A DNA stretch of 64,000 nt from Erythroxylum novogranatense (Eukaryota; Streptophyta; Magnoliopsida; Malpighiales; Erythroxylaceae), in assembly GCA_029891385.1 (NCBI GenBank), contig CM057233.1, forward strand, positions 33,834,540 through 33,898,539, written 5' to 3'. Positions 34,537 through 47,633 of the stretch are shown here, piece by piece (the stretch's first letter is position 1; each line of letters starts with the position of its first letter). Both the position numbers and the translations under genes were made by a program. The notes beneath the pieces were generated by a model. The model did no database searches. It saw only the letters and a program-made list of their open reading frames with translations, and was not told the DNA's origin.

Positions 34537-37177
34537 CTAAAATTTCATGACAGTTGCAGCCAATTCCAGTAACTTCTCCAAAGCATCAGGGGAGAACTTT
34601 CTTGCAAATAAGTAGCAAACGTTTGTGGTCTGTCCATTGTGCCGACAAGTGGTCGAATTCCTTATCCACTCCAAGAAGTTAACGGTGACATGAACTGTTC
34701 CAAATTTGCGTGGATGGGGTCCACCCCTAGACCAGTCAACCCATGTTAATGTTCTGTTTGCGTTCTTCTTCCCAAACTTTATGTACACAAACGTTGGCAA
34801 GTAATGCTCGTCGCTAACGCATGGGGAAGTGCAAAATTTCTGAAACATAGGAAAATATGTAGTGTCGGAGACAACCTCTACGGCCAGGTGACGGTTCATT
34901 TGAAACCACTGTGACCCTTTTTGCCACTGGTGAAACTGAACTACGGGTCTCATTTGTGAGCGATAATGGCGACGGACCTCTGGGCTGGGCAAGTCGTTGT
35001 ATACCGAAACAAAAGATTGTGCTGAACCCATTAGGTAAGTGTAAATAGTGGAGAAGTTGTACAGGGGAATACATGATTCTGAGATGAGAACGAAACGTCG
35101 GTTTGAGAAGTCCAACAGTGCATTGGCTAATAGGCGACGCTCTGCTTCAATCATTGTATTCTGTCCCCATCTAACCTCCTGCAATGCAAAGCGAATATTA
35201 GAGACTGTTGACTTTAGTGGTAACGCTTTCATGCTTCAAACATTTCATGGATGATTTTTATTTATTTAGAAAAACTTAGTTAGTACTTATGATTCTTAGC
35301 TTTGTTCCTTTATGTAGGATTTTAAGAAAGAGATGAGTTCAGTATATAAACACGAGTAGCACAACAGAATGGATCTACTATTATCATATGTTATGATTTT
35401 TGTTAGAAGTACTTAACTCATCTCTAAAAGCTAGCTCAAAAATAAAAAATTTATATATTATTATAAATTATTAAATCCGATGAGATTTCTGACAATTTTA
35501 CCTCTATATCTAATCATATACAATAATAGTTAGATGGTTCATAAATACTCCAGGTATCCGCTGACACTTTTGTATGTCAATCAGATGGACAGGTAGAAGA
35601 AAGGAATGTAAAGAAGTGGGAATGAGGGAAAGCAAGGGAATTTGTAGGATTTTCTTTTGCCCCGGAAAAGGAGTAGAATCCAAGCAATGAGTTGAACCAG
35701 AATAGAACGAATTTCACAAGTTTGTCTTTACTTTCTCTGTCTTCAATAATTTTAGTACTTTGTACTTGTCAGAAAAATGACATGACATGTTAAAGTTTAG
35801 CAGGTTTCTTAGTTACATGTGCATGGTTTGGTTGAAAAAATGCTACTTGTCTATCTTGCTAAAATTTCCTAAAGTACCAATTGATCGAAACTATCCTATT
35901 ACTAGAAGCACCAAGCTAAGTCATATATATATATATATATATATATTTCATTGATGCATGAACCTTGAGACAACTAGGTTACCAGTGAAATTTAAACAGC
36001 TATATTTACTTTTTACTTGCGGTGTCGTGTCGGGTTGATTATTATATAATATGGCCACTATTTCTTACTGATTTCGTGTTGGAATTAAATATGTTTAACA
36101 CAAGCGTACGCTGCAGTTCCTCTTCTCTTGCTTGTGCAAAAGTAGAAAGCAACATGCTTACATGCATATGTTTATTGTTGGAGTATACAAGTGGTGCTCG
36201 CTGATTTTCATATATTGGTAATACTGTATGAACTAGATGTACCCGGCTGAGATCAAGTTCCCAAAGAAGTGTTGTTCCAGTTTCACTTGTTAGTAAATTA
36301 TCTATATTTTTAAAATTATGGGTCCTATATGATTATATGTAGCATTATCGGGGGATATTTTTCTCTCAACTCCAACTCTATGTCACACGTTCTCATCCAC
36401 TCATAATGTATGGATCAGAATGAGTGGAACAAGGTTGGTAGAGGAGGTGGAACAAGGCTGGTACAGGAGACGTTGAACAAGAGCATCCGTAGCATTACTT
36501 TCTATTAACATAGTTAACAGGTATTTGCAAAAAAATAGCAAAATACTACCGAACTAGCTGGCAATACTGTACGATATATATGCGTATAAGGTCTTCAAAA
36601 TGGGAAAAGAAGTGACCTGACTTGGTATCTGCCTGCCATAGAACACAGAACTTTCTGGGACTGTTTCTTTGAGTCCCGGGCCTGTATGCCAATAGATAGT
36701 ATAGAATCCTTCATGCCCTTTAAAGAACAACTCCCAAAGAGCAGCCAATCCCAGAGACCCTCTACTCAAAAACAAGAACGCAACTTTCGGGACAACCTTA
36801 ACTGGGAATTCAAGGATACGAGGAACCAAAGATGCCCTCCACAGCAACTCTTCCTCTTCCATGCCGTGAAACAAGTTGTGCTGTCCCAGAAACTCATTTA
36901 AGCGGATCCTGGGTTTGGTTTCGGTTGGAACCGAAGGTAAACAAGGAGGTGGACGTGGGATTGGAGAGGATAAGGATTGACGTATCGGGGGGTTTTGGGC
37001 AGAGAATTGGCTGTGTAGGAAGTTAAAAGAAATCTGGTTGAGAAAGAAACAAAAAGTAAAACCAACGAATAAGGCAGAGCCGAAGATGATCAAATAGAAG
37101 ATGAAGTTACGAAGCTGAATTGGACCATTAACAAGCTTGAGGGAGAGTTGTGGGCGGACATGCTGATGAGAATCCAT
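34537..37177 (-). CDS. Core-2/I-branching beta-1,6-N-acetylglucosaminyltransferase-like protein (GT14, DUF266), paralogue 2
   Basis: Two coding exons: exon 1 36617-37177 (MDSHQHVRPQLSLKL...) and exon 2 34537-35178. Donor CAG|GTCACT, acceptor TTGCAG|GAGGTT, phase 0, the same intron position as paralogue 1. The protein is 400 residues. The membrane anchor (FYLIIFGSALFVGFTFCFFL) follows a short tail. The catalytic domain shows [74 protein letters not shown] and [20 protein letters not shown] is the family consensus where paralogue 1 has WSLGG. Intact, no stop. It is a diverged tandem duplicate in the same orientation, separated from paralogue 1 by about 20.5 kb that is mostly transposable elements. 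Confidence 0.9.
35179..36616 (-). other. Intron of GT14 paralogue 2
   Basis: A 1.44 kb phase-0 GT-AG intron. It contains a (TA)n run at 35923-35946 and no recognisable element. No extended similarity to the paralogue 1 intron is evident, apart from short related phrases near 35575-35700 and 12370-12500 (for example aggaatgt...aaagtgggaa-like and ccaagcaatg-like text). Confidence 0.8.
35923..35946. repeat. (AT)n microsatellite
   Basis: A 24-bp AT run within the intron. Confidence 0.9.
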
Positions 37178-38318
37178 GTCCTTCTTTGTAGTTGAAGAGA
37201 GAAATTAGTCAAGCGTAGAAATTATTAATAGAGAGAGCACATTGGAACGGTGATGGTGGGATAAAGTTTTTTTTTTTTTTTTTTCTTTCCTTAAGACTTT
37301 TGTGTTCATCAAATATTTGACACCACCAACACGCTTGAAGATGAATACGCATGCAAGGGAACTTCATAAACTGCGAATGTAGTTAACCTTTACTTGTACG
37401 AAAGAAGTTAATTTCTTGATTTGGAGCGTCAAAGCAAGAGCTATGATAATATAGGAAGATTACATAATTGATTCAACCTTCAAGTAGGTTTACACCCTGT
37501 CTGTATATGCAGGCATCATAATTCGTATTATCAACTAAATTGTGGAAATCAAAGGTAAATTTAATTTGTACTTATATTTTTCAAGAAAATTTTAATTTAG
37601 TTTTAGATATATTTTATTTATAACATTAATTAAATTTTATCCAGTAATTCTAGTTATTTACAAATCTTTAATATAATATATATTAACATTAATTTCTTAC
37701 TAGTGACCATAAACTTTCACTTGAAATTTAATTTATTAACCAATACTTTTAAAGCCAAATTGATCATGACGGGAGACTTAATTACTAGATTAGATTGGAC
37801 CACCTATCTATTAAGACTTGACTACTGTAAGGGACTTACATAGTTAGGTCAATATATATCGTTTTCATACCCATCAATAATTTGAGATTTAGAAATATAT
37901 ATATGTAACAGATCGTTTGATTCTATTATCTTGTGTTTATCTTATTTTATAATCATTCATTCATCAATAAATGAGAATTGCATAAATTAAATAGATGAAT
38001 ATTCATAAAATAGGATAGGAATTTGAACTAAAAAATTTAGGATAAGATCAAAAGGCCTATTATGGAAGAGATATAGGCATAGAAATGTTTGGATGTTAAG
38101 TATCACTTTCAATCAAACATTAGAATGGTTCCAGAAAACGTAAAATCATTTGAGCCATCTTAAATTAATGCTTTTTTTTTTAAATATACGACAAGAAAGT
38201 TATTTGAAGAAGCTAATCCACGGTAGGAACGATAGCATGTTTACTTACTCTTGTCACGCGAAACCAGTCGTCGAATGTTGGTGAATGCCACCGGACCGAA
38301 ATGGTCGGTTAGATCCAC
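37178..38318. other. Upstream region of GT14 paralogue 2 and spacer
   Basis: Contains an 18-bp T run (37267-37284) about 90 bp upstream of the ATG and otherwise AT-rich non-coding DNA. I see no strong TATA box at a standard distance. Confidence 0.45.
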
Positions 38319-38489
38319 TGACGGAGTCACACCGGTCAGTGATACACTGAGCTTTTTAAAATTTTAAAAAATATTATATATATATATATAAGTATGGAAT
38401 TATTTGAAACTCAGTGATACATTGGCCCCTTCAAGATTCGAAAAAATTAAAATTTTGGGTCCTTTTATTTTAAATTATTGGCTCCGTCA
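38319..38489. mobile_element. Putative 171-bp MITE
   Basis: Left end tgacggagtca and right end ttggctccgtca form an imperfect terminal inverted repeat. The interior contains a (TA)n run and the 'cagtgatacatt' phrase twice (about 38337 and 38410). The target duplication is unclear. Confidence 0.4.
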
Positions 38490-39329
38490 CTTAGATTGGA
38501 GAATCGGTGACTTGAAGTATAAAATGGTTCGGTTTAATCCGTATTTTTTTTGTAAGTGATTAATTCGATTATTTTGTGGTCGGATTAGTAAAAATTACTG
38601 AACCGGTGAAAGAAAAAACCAATCAATCCATTTAAAATATCTTGATTTTGATGATTTCAACTTTAATGAATATTATGATTAGTGATTTTTTTAATCTTTT
38701 TGATGAAATATGACTAGTGAATTTTGTTATCTTGAATTTTAATTGAATAATTGACTTTTAAATCAGTTACTTCTCCAATTCAGCTACCAATCCGATTTTT
38801 AAAACAGTAATGAATAATACTATAAATAGCAGATCTCAAAAAAACAAAAAAAGAGAATATATAATCCGTCAACGACAATTACTTACACAATTTTCAGAAT
38901 ATGTCAAAATCACCGCTAGCTTACCAAAGAAGCGAGACAATGCCCGTTTCAGATCGAATTATAATATATTTTATTAATTATGTTTGATTGTTAAAAAATA
39001 TATTTTAAATTAATTAATATTATTTTAATTAATTATATTATAATATTAATTTATTTTATTTTATTTTATTAGTATTTTTAAATTTTAAATATAAAGTTTA
39101 AACTCAAAATTTAATATTAAATTAAATTATTGGGAATTATGTATTTTTTGTGAGAATCTAAGGAGAGACCCAGCCTTAATACATTGATAATAGACGGGCT
39201 TAGCCTTGATTTCGGTGTTCAATGAAAACCTAACGATATGAAATTTAAGCCCTTGTAGAATTCCTATATGTATTGCATATTGAAACAAAACTCATTAGTT
39301 GGATTAGTAGGTGATGCAGCAAATTATCC
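38490..39329. other. AT-rich spacer
   Basis: Very AT-rich (for example 38960-39120). No gene seen. Confidence 0.5.
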
Positions 39330-40634
39330 TTTGGATCTTCTTTCTTTCCAACGAAAACTGCAATTCAACTTCAATACACAGACCTACGTTTTGCATCGCT
39401 TGGATCAAATGACTATTATGCAAGCTTAACTAGATTTTTAGAATCATCATCATTGGCATTCATACTAGAATTAGGATCATTTGCATGCAAATAATCATTT
39501 GTTTCTTTTGGCAACAAAGATAGTATAACCCATGTCTTCATTCTTCTCTGCAAGCAAGGAAGATGCCTCATTCGATGGTTTTAAGTCTTCATTGCATTGT
39601 AGATTGAAAAAAGAAAAACGACAGTCTCTCTAACATATGGGTTTACCACATAAATTGAAGTTATCCCTACATAAATATATGGTTGAGATGAAGTGGAGTA
39701 AGGTTGGTATAAAATAGAGAAGACAAAGGATCTGAAGGGTAAGAACTCGCCCCTCAAAATTTACCAAGATTGGGTCAAGCTCCTCAAAAGACGCTTCATG
39801 CACAAATTAAACTATCATAGAAGCTTTTAACTCTTCCCTCTATTTTTTTTCTTGTTCTTTATCAAATCAACACATGCAAGACATGCTCTCTGTTGAAATG
39901 TCTCTCTTATATTTGGACATCATAGCTTCCTGTCAATGGACTCAATTCCACTTTAATAAAATTTAACAAGTTAACAACATGTTCATATGTGAAATTCTTC
40001 TTTGCAAGCAAAGTTGATATAGATGTCTGACCCTCTCCGTCTTCTAAAATAGAAAGATCTTCGTATGAATGATTTGAATCCCTCAAGTTGTTGTCTCCAT
40101 AACGAATGTGAGCTTTTTTTCTTTTTAGAACATAATGAGTAGGAGCTTTACGCATTAGTCAAGCACAACTGTCCATCAATCCCACCTAGTGATGGAAACG
40201 TATGGATAAAATTGAACAAAAATCTCATTGTAGAACTCGAGATTAGATTTGAGCACATAAGTAACTAAAAATTTCTGCAGTATTACTATCAAAGACCATT
40301 GCCATAACTAGTTACAAAGAAGCCAAATTGGTATTTGGATCTTTATCACTTAAAGATTTGATCGTAATCACCTTATTCTCCAAGACTACCCTTAAATGCT
40401 TAAATGCAGCAGATGATAAAGCTTATAGTCTTAAATATTTTACATTGCGATCATCATTTACCAAAACCTTGTGAAATTTTGCAGTAGTAAGCTTCATTGC
40501 AGATTTATACTCAATCAAGCTACTCAACATGGTCATGATACACTTAATTATCAAAGATTTTGCCCAGACCTCCTCACATACTTGTAGATTGGTTCGATAA
40601 TCCTTTTAGCCAACCTAGGCTCTAAAGGAGCCAA

Positions 40635-41437
40635 CGATATATGCTTAATTGATTGTTTAGTTATTCCATAATACTTAGCGATTAAATGATGACATGAATT
40701 GTTTAAGATACCTACTTTAACTCATAAGTGATTTTTGGCACAATTCAGAAGCAAAGAAGTTAAAATGAGTCGAAAGATCGATAATTGGGCCATTTTTTGA
40801 AGATTAATATTCACTTGTCTTCTTGATTAAGAAGAAGAAAATAAATTCAGTCCAAAAGAAGACAACCAAGAAGCTGTTGGGAGGAGCAGTAAAGCGGCAT
40901 AAACAAAGAGGAAAAAACGGCAGCAGTTGGAAGAGAAGTAGAAACAACAAAGCAATTGGGAAAGAACACCAAGATGCAGCAGCTGGGAAACGTGAACGCA
41001 AACGTCTCACATCTGCATTTCACACAGACGACATCTACGAAACACAAACACACAGACAGTGTCTGCGAAGCACAGAAGTTTTCAAGAGAAGAAGCATGTG
41101 TTTAAAGGAGTGTATTATAGATGAACCAAAAATGAATTCATATAAATTATTTCATATTTTATTGATTAGGGTGTAAGCCGAGATTGAACCAAAAAACTAA
41201 GTCCCTACCGAATTCTCCATTCTTATCAATTTCTGCATGTTTTCTTTAATTTATTTTTATTAGTCTAATTTTATTTTATTTTCTTATTTGAAAAATTCAA
41301 ACCCCCCGATTAAACCTAAACACCAACTATTTTCATTTTGGAAACTTTACACACGTTCTCTGTAGGACATAGACTCATCACTACTATAGTAGTAGGTTTA
41401 GTTATTTTATTTTGACTAGTGTAACGATGCGTTGTCA
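40635..41437 (+). repeat. 5' LTR, internally deleted
   Basis: Starts cgatatatgcttaatt (TG altered to CG) and ends gcgttgtca. Relative to the 3' LTR it lacks about 680 bp between the atgaattcata phrase (41130) and the aagccgagatt phrase (41174). Confidence 0.8.
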
Positions 41438-41584
41438 AATTTTGGCGCTATTGTCCAAGAGTGCAGTGTTTTATTTTTTATTTGTAATTTTAATTGGTGT
41501 TTTGTATATATTTGTTTGTAATCGGTTTCTTTTCAGTTATTTTGTGTTCCTTTTTTTTCTGTTTCGTGTTTGTGATAAAAATTC

Positions 41585-42172
41585 ATGAATGGAAGTAATT
41601 TTTTCTTTAACTCTTACTCTCAATCCTATAACCAAGATTGGACTAACAAACCTAACTTTAGTTATAGATGGGATAACTATCAGAATTACTTCCATGAAAG
41701 TTTGCAGGATGCACAACAATTTCCATACAAATCACAAGTTTCTTATCACGATTCAGGTACACCTCTGAAAGAATTGATTAACGTTATGATTGCTAATACT
41801 TTACAATTCTAGCAGGATGTACAACAACAGTTTCAGTAGTTCCAATAGGATATACAATAGCAGCGTCAACAGGGTATATTATAACTCCAGCAGGATATAA
41901 CGTCTAGACTCCACAACATGGCAAGCCCAATGGGTGAGATGGCAGTGATGATCAAATACCTAGAATCACAAGTGGAAGAGAAGCAGTCATATCAACCTGA
42001 GGGACCAATGGAAGTTAGTGTGGAAACCTTACAGAGTAATGAGAAGCTTGAGAATTTTGAGAGCAATACTCAAGTAATTGCATGTGAAGAAGAAGTTGAG
42101 GAGGTGCTCGAACTAGAAAAAGGCATATCATTTAGCTCGAAGATGAATACTGAGTTCATAATTATTTTTTAG
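41585..42172 (+). pseudogene. gag C-terminal remnant of the LTR element
   Basis: Frame from 41585 reads SYSQSYNQDWTNKPNFSYRW, resembling the N-PGWRNHPNFSW segment of the gag at 18560-18610. It then reads TPLKELINVMIAN, Gln-rich text with stops (41811-41890), and MASPMGEMAVMIKYLESQVE with an acidic tail to 42172. The gag core and zinc knuckle are absent. Confidence 0.6.
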
Positions 42173-44040
42173 GCTAACTCTTCAACTTTACATAGCATAT
42201 TAGAGGAATTAAATGAGGAAGAAAAAAGCGAAGAAACATTTTAGATCTTTCTAGAGTGCATGGACTCAGTCAAGATTAAACATTAAAGGATAGGAAAGAT
42301 GCTGAATATGAAAGATCATCAACTGAGATTCTATCCTAAAGAACCTCACGTGGAGGAGCCGCATTTGACACCTGAAAATCATAATTTTATCACGTGAGGA
42401 GAAAACATGGAGTTGAGCCAGTGACCCTAAACAAAGGCGCTTCTTGGGAGGCTACCCAAGGGAAGTAAATTTTTTTTCTTTATATTTTTGCATTATTTTT
42501 ATACTCATGTGTAATTTTAAATTTGTTTGTTCTACTTGTTTTAAGTTTTCGATCAAAATGAGAGAAAAATAAAATAACAAAAAGAACATTTTCTCTTTTC
42601 TATTGATTCTAGGACTATATAGTCATGATTAGAGTGTGAATTGACTAGAGAATTTCTTGGTAACTTTAGCATGTACTTTTACTCTTATGATTGGCTGATG
42701 TGCATTATCTTTAAAAGAGTAATGACTAGTGATAGACAAAGTCGGTGAGATTTTGAACCTTATTTAAATGACACAATCATATCAGTCTCATTGTGTTTTG
42801 ATAATGTGTGACCTTTATGACATGTACATTCTGATTTTGCCTTGAATTTTTATTCAAGACCATATTTTTATTACAGGCATTAACATGGATATGATTAGGC
42901 ACTCTTTGCTTTTCAGAACTATACTAGCCAAGTAGTCTACCCATTATATGATTTTCTTTTTGATAAGCCCCCTTGAGCTTTATTTGTTTTTTCTTTGTGT
43001 ATTAGCCACATTACATGCTTGAACCAAACCAAATGTCCTTCCCAAGCCTTAAAGCTAGTGGAACAATATTTTAAATATGTGTGGTTAATTGTTGTAGTTG
43101 ATCTTTAATTATTTCCAAATCTTTTTCTTGTCCAGTTTTAGGTTGTATATTATGAAGCTCGATAAGATTATGTACAATTTGTTATTAGTAATAATAATGG
43201 AATAAAACCCATAAAAGGAAAACTTGAGTTAGCCCAAAATCTTTATAATTTTTATGCTCAAGAAGTAGCTTATGTTTTAAAAAATGTATCAATGAGGAAT
43301 TGCATATGTGTTGAAAAGTTGTTTATGATTTAATGCATCCTCCTAAAGTTGTAATGAATGTGTTATTAGAGTATGTTGAATATAAGGTAGATGTTGGCTT
43401 GGAAGGTTAACTTTTTTGTGGTTTCAATGTATTGTCATCAATTCTATTTGTAATTCCTTCGGATTGATATATGCTTTATGTAGTTTCTGTGTGAGAGTTG
43501 AATTAGGTTGTCAAATATAAATGTTACATTTTTCATAGTTGACAGTACCTAGTTTTTGATAAGTGTTAACTTGTACACTTGATGTCACATTTAGTGTTGC
43601 TTTGTTTTACTAGCTTAATGACTTTCAATTTACTTGACCCAAATACATCTTACCTTATCTTTACCCACATTATTACAACCTTAAAAAGTACTTTGATCTA
43701 TAATTTTGCATGTGAACATTAGTGGCGGAGAAATAAAATAATATGCAAAGTTATGGAATGACATGATCATGAATGGTGTTGAGTGTACCCGTGGATATAT
43801 TTTAGTTAAACACATTTTTTGAGTCTACCATTAGATTGCTCAGTTTTTGAAGATGATGAATGTTGATTGATAGTAAAAGCTTGGAACGTTGACTTCTTGC
43901 TATGGTTTTTGAAAGTCATTCATCTTTGTTTATGATTATGTATTCTTGGAACATATGGGAAACGAGTCAACGTTTTGGGTCTTTTAACTTAATTTTGTTG
44001 TTTCGCCCGAAGACGATCAAAAGCTAAGTGTGGGGGAAAT
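42173..44040. other. Non-coding interior of the LTR element
   Basis: No RT or integrase text. It ends in the purine tract aagtgtgggggaaat abutting the 3' LTR. Confidence 0.6.
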
Positions 44041-47000
44041 TGATATGTGCTTAATTGATTGTTTAATTATTCCATAACACTTAGCGATTAATGACATAAA
44101 CTTGCTTAAGATACTCACTTGGATTCATATGTGATTTTAGGCACAATTCAGAAGCAAAGAAGTTAAAATGAGTTAAAAGCACGATAATTCGATCTTTTTT
44201 TGAAGATTAATATTCACTTGTCTTTATGGATTAAGAATAAGAAAATAAGAGAAAAAAGAAAATAAATTCAGTCTAAAAGAAGACAACCAAGAAGCTGCTA
44301 GAAGGAGTAGTAAACTGACATAAACAAAGAGGCAAAAACTGCAGCAGTTGGAAGAGAAGCAGAAATGACAGTACAACTGGGGAAGAAGACCAAGATGCAG
44401 CAGCTAGGAAGCGTAAGCAAAATGTAGACATCTCACATTTGTGTTTCTTGTAGACGATATCTGCAAAATGCAGATGTTGGGCCCGGGCCCCGGAACCCCA
44501 TTCCAGAGGCGGCCCCTCGGGCTGCGCCAGGGTCGGGCGACCCAAAACGTCGGACCCGATCCCAACATCCATACAAAGGTCGATTTACACATACATTAAT
44601 ATCATACACACGATCATGCTAAGTAAACACCCCGAAAATCGAGGGGTTACATGTCATTACAATCCAAAAGAAATGCAACAAGTGTTATCAAACATACATA
44701 ATACAAAATAAATATGAATCCAAAATACATAAAATATGCTCCATGATGATATGCTTAGAGGGCCAACTAAGGTATTAACTTAATACAGGGCTCCTAGATA
44801 TCTTGAAGTTTCCGATGCCTTGCAAGATCAACGGTCGTCCTGTTCTGCACCTGAGGAGTGGGAGATAATGGGGTGAGCTGCGAAGCCTAGTGGCATATAC
44901 ATTTATAGCCATTGGCAACGAGCCACACAACCAAACATAAACACATATATATACGCAAGCATACAGCATGTCATAATTTCATTCATTCAATCATCTTAAG
45001 GATATGATTGTACAATGCAACAATTCATCATGTATCATGCTCAACAAATCCATAATGAATGCACACAATGGTTCGAGAGTTCCGTAAAACAATTTGGATA
45101 AACCGAAGTCTAATCCGTAAACTATCCGAGTTCGATTTCTCAAGGATCTCGTTGCCTCAAGCGGGCAGCCGGGAGAAGGCTATACGTCGACGTGCACGTG
45201 ACTATCCACCCGTAACTCTCTTACCCAAACAAAGCACATAATGATCCATTTCATGCTCAAAGCATTTCATCAAGCTTTCATATTTTCCATTCTTTCCATT
45301 CTTACAAAATGCCATAATGCCTATCAAGGCAGTTCATAATCATACACATAATGCATTTTCAATATTTTCATAATTCAACACAAGCATGCAAGCAAGCAGA
45401 CACATATTGCTCATACACACAACAACCATAAACGTATTACCCACCTAGTATCACACGAGAATCCAACTCACGATTGTCCTTCCTCTTGCGATGGAAACTG
45501 GTCGGCTTGGTTTCCTATGGCAAACCAAGTCTCAAATCAAGCAATATTCAAAGGCAATTAATTGATAAGCGTGAAAATCCAAGGTACTAATACTATCAGT
45601 CTACATTCGACTTTCGACTAAATTCCCAAATCCTAAGAGGCAAATTCCAAACTTCCCAACCTGTAGTCCTTTCTTCGAGTTCACAACGAATCTAAAATCA
45701 CCTCAATCGGGCATCCATAGCCAAAGATATGCCCAAAATGACAAACTTCACTGCGCTGGAAACAGGGGGTTCGCCGCGGCGTCGGATCACTCGTCGCGGC
45801 GTACAAAATGCCGCACGCTGCGACGTGCATACCTTCGTACGTCGCGACGAGCAAGCTGTCGCACGTCGCGGCGAATAAACATTTACTCGTCTCGATGCTG
45901 CTTCCCTTTCTCGCACGCCGCGACGTGTTCATACGCACGTCACGACGTGCGGGTCTGGAGAATGACTCCGAAACCCGATTTCCAGCATTTACCAACTTCA
46001 ATCCTTTCCCAAACACAAATGCAACACACCTAAGCCTTGATTCAAGCCTTAGACTACAACTCTAACTCAATCAAACCTCAAAATTAGCCATAAACACATC
46101 AACCCACGAAATCTAACCAGTTTTGTCTTAAAGCCCTAAATCCACCGATTTCAACATATCCAAGCCATCTTAGAGTTTAATCCAACTGAAACAAGAGTAT
46201 AAGGACTTAAACTTACCGATTGTTGCTCCCAAATCGTCGAAGAATCTCAAAAATCGAATTCCCTCTCTTCTTCCTCTTCTCCACCTACGACACTTCCTCT
46301 TCTCTTCTTTCTTTCCTTCTTTTTATTCTAATTCTTTCTAACTCTCCTCAATTCTAGAGGAAAAATACCAACTTGCCCCTCCTAGCAAGCCTTAGCCTCA
46401 CTAACTTAAGTGAACTGCCCAAAATACCCTCCAACTTTTTAATCCCTTAAATCCTATTTAAAACACATTTAACCTCAATTAACCACTACTATGCCCAATT
46501 TAATCAAACTAAGCCATAAACACAAAATTAACACAATTCATGCTTAATGACATCATAAAAAAAATTCAGGATCCAACAGCAGACGTTTTCAAGAGCAAAA
46601 GCATGGGTTTAAAGGAATGTACTATAGATGGACCAAAAATGAATTCATAAAAATCAGTGAGAGTAGTGGTAGATTATGAGGAGAAGAGATCAGGGGTAGT
46701 AGCAAGACTAGAGAAGGGGTCTTCGGTTGGGGTTATTCAATGGAGGCTAAAGCATTTTTTTGGGAGAGACACATAGAGGACTAGACGTCCCGACACCAGT
46801 TAAGAAGTGACATCAACATCAACTACCTGGGTTAAGTGTATTTCACTGTTTTTGTTGTTTCTTTCTCTCATTAGAAATTGATTGTATTGTCATATTTTAA
46901 TTGATTTGGGTTTTGTGTATAGATAATCGTATTCTTGTTATTGTTTTGTTATTTGTATATGAACCCATTGGGTATTGTAAAAAGATAATTTTAATGCGTT

Positions 47001-47633
47001 TATTGAATCGTTTATTTGTAAATTCATTGCTAGAATTTCGATATAATCTGTAATTCTTATGCTAGAATTCATGTGTAGTGACTAATAATTCGTAATCATT
47101 AGGGATAACATAAACTAGGTTAAATGACGCATCTTATAAAATTGTTGCCTTGATTAATCAGTTTTTCTAATTCGTAATGTTACTGCTTAATTAAATCTAG
47201 AGATCGTGTCCTAAGTTATTCGATGGTTATGTTTAATTAACGATCGTATCTTAATTAAATACTATCTAAGGGAAAACTCGAATTTGTTATTAACCCACGA
47301 TTAATAATTGCTAGGAGATGCTTGAGAATAACAAATCAATGAAATATATTTAATTAAGTTGTAGGCCGAGATTAAACCAAAGAACTAGGTCTCTACTGAA
47401 TTCTTTATTTTTATCATTTTGTGTATGTTTTCTTTAATTTATTTTTATTAGTCTAGTTTTTTTTTATTTTCTTGTTTGAAAAATTCAATCCTACCTACCC
47501 CTGTTAAACCTAAACACTAGTTACTTTCATTTTGGAAACTTTACACATTTACTGTGAGATTGACCTAGACTCACCATTGATATAATAGTAGGTTTAATTA
47601 TTTTATTTTGACTAGCATAACGATGTGTTGCCA
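44041..47633 (+). repeat. 3' LTR carrying a solo LTR insertion
   Basis: LTR parts 44041-44474 and 46579-47633. Starts TGATATGTGCTTAATT and ends gtgttgcca. It keeps about 680 bp that the 5' LTR has lost. Confidence 0.82.
44475..46578 (-). mobile_element. Solo LTR, 2.1 kb, probably Ty3/gypsy
   Basis: The ends are TGTTGGGCCCGGG and GGATCCAACA, flanked by GCAGA at 44470-44474 and 46579-46583, a perfect 5-bp duplication. There is no internal domain. The minus-strand orientation is inferred: in that sense it starts TGTTGGATCC, has an AATAAAAAG core near 46325, a splice-donor-like CGGTAAGTTTAAG near 46215, and a GC-rich end. Short ORFs at 45681-46016 and 44273-44592 have no family features. Confidence 0.85.

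Larger units (their letters stand above)
40635..47633 (+). mobile_element. Non-autonomous LTR retrotransposon, 7.0 kb including a nested solo LTR
   Basis: 5' LTR 40635-41437 and 3' LTR 44041-47633 (itself interrupted). GCCAA lies at 40630-40634 and 47634-47638, a perfect 5-bp target duplication. The internal region 41438-44040 has a tRNA-Asp-type PBS (41443-41459, tggcgctattgtccaag) and a purine tract (aagtgtgggggaaat, 44026-44040). It holds only a gag C-terminal fragment and no protease, RT or integrase text. It belongs to the same broad class as the element at 14781-22983. Confidence 0.85.

Noticed and set aside
45681..46065. Arg/Thr-rich ORFs on both strands (up to 111 codons)
   Set aside because: They lie in the CpG-rich part of a solo LTR and show no domain; open frames there follow from base composition.
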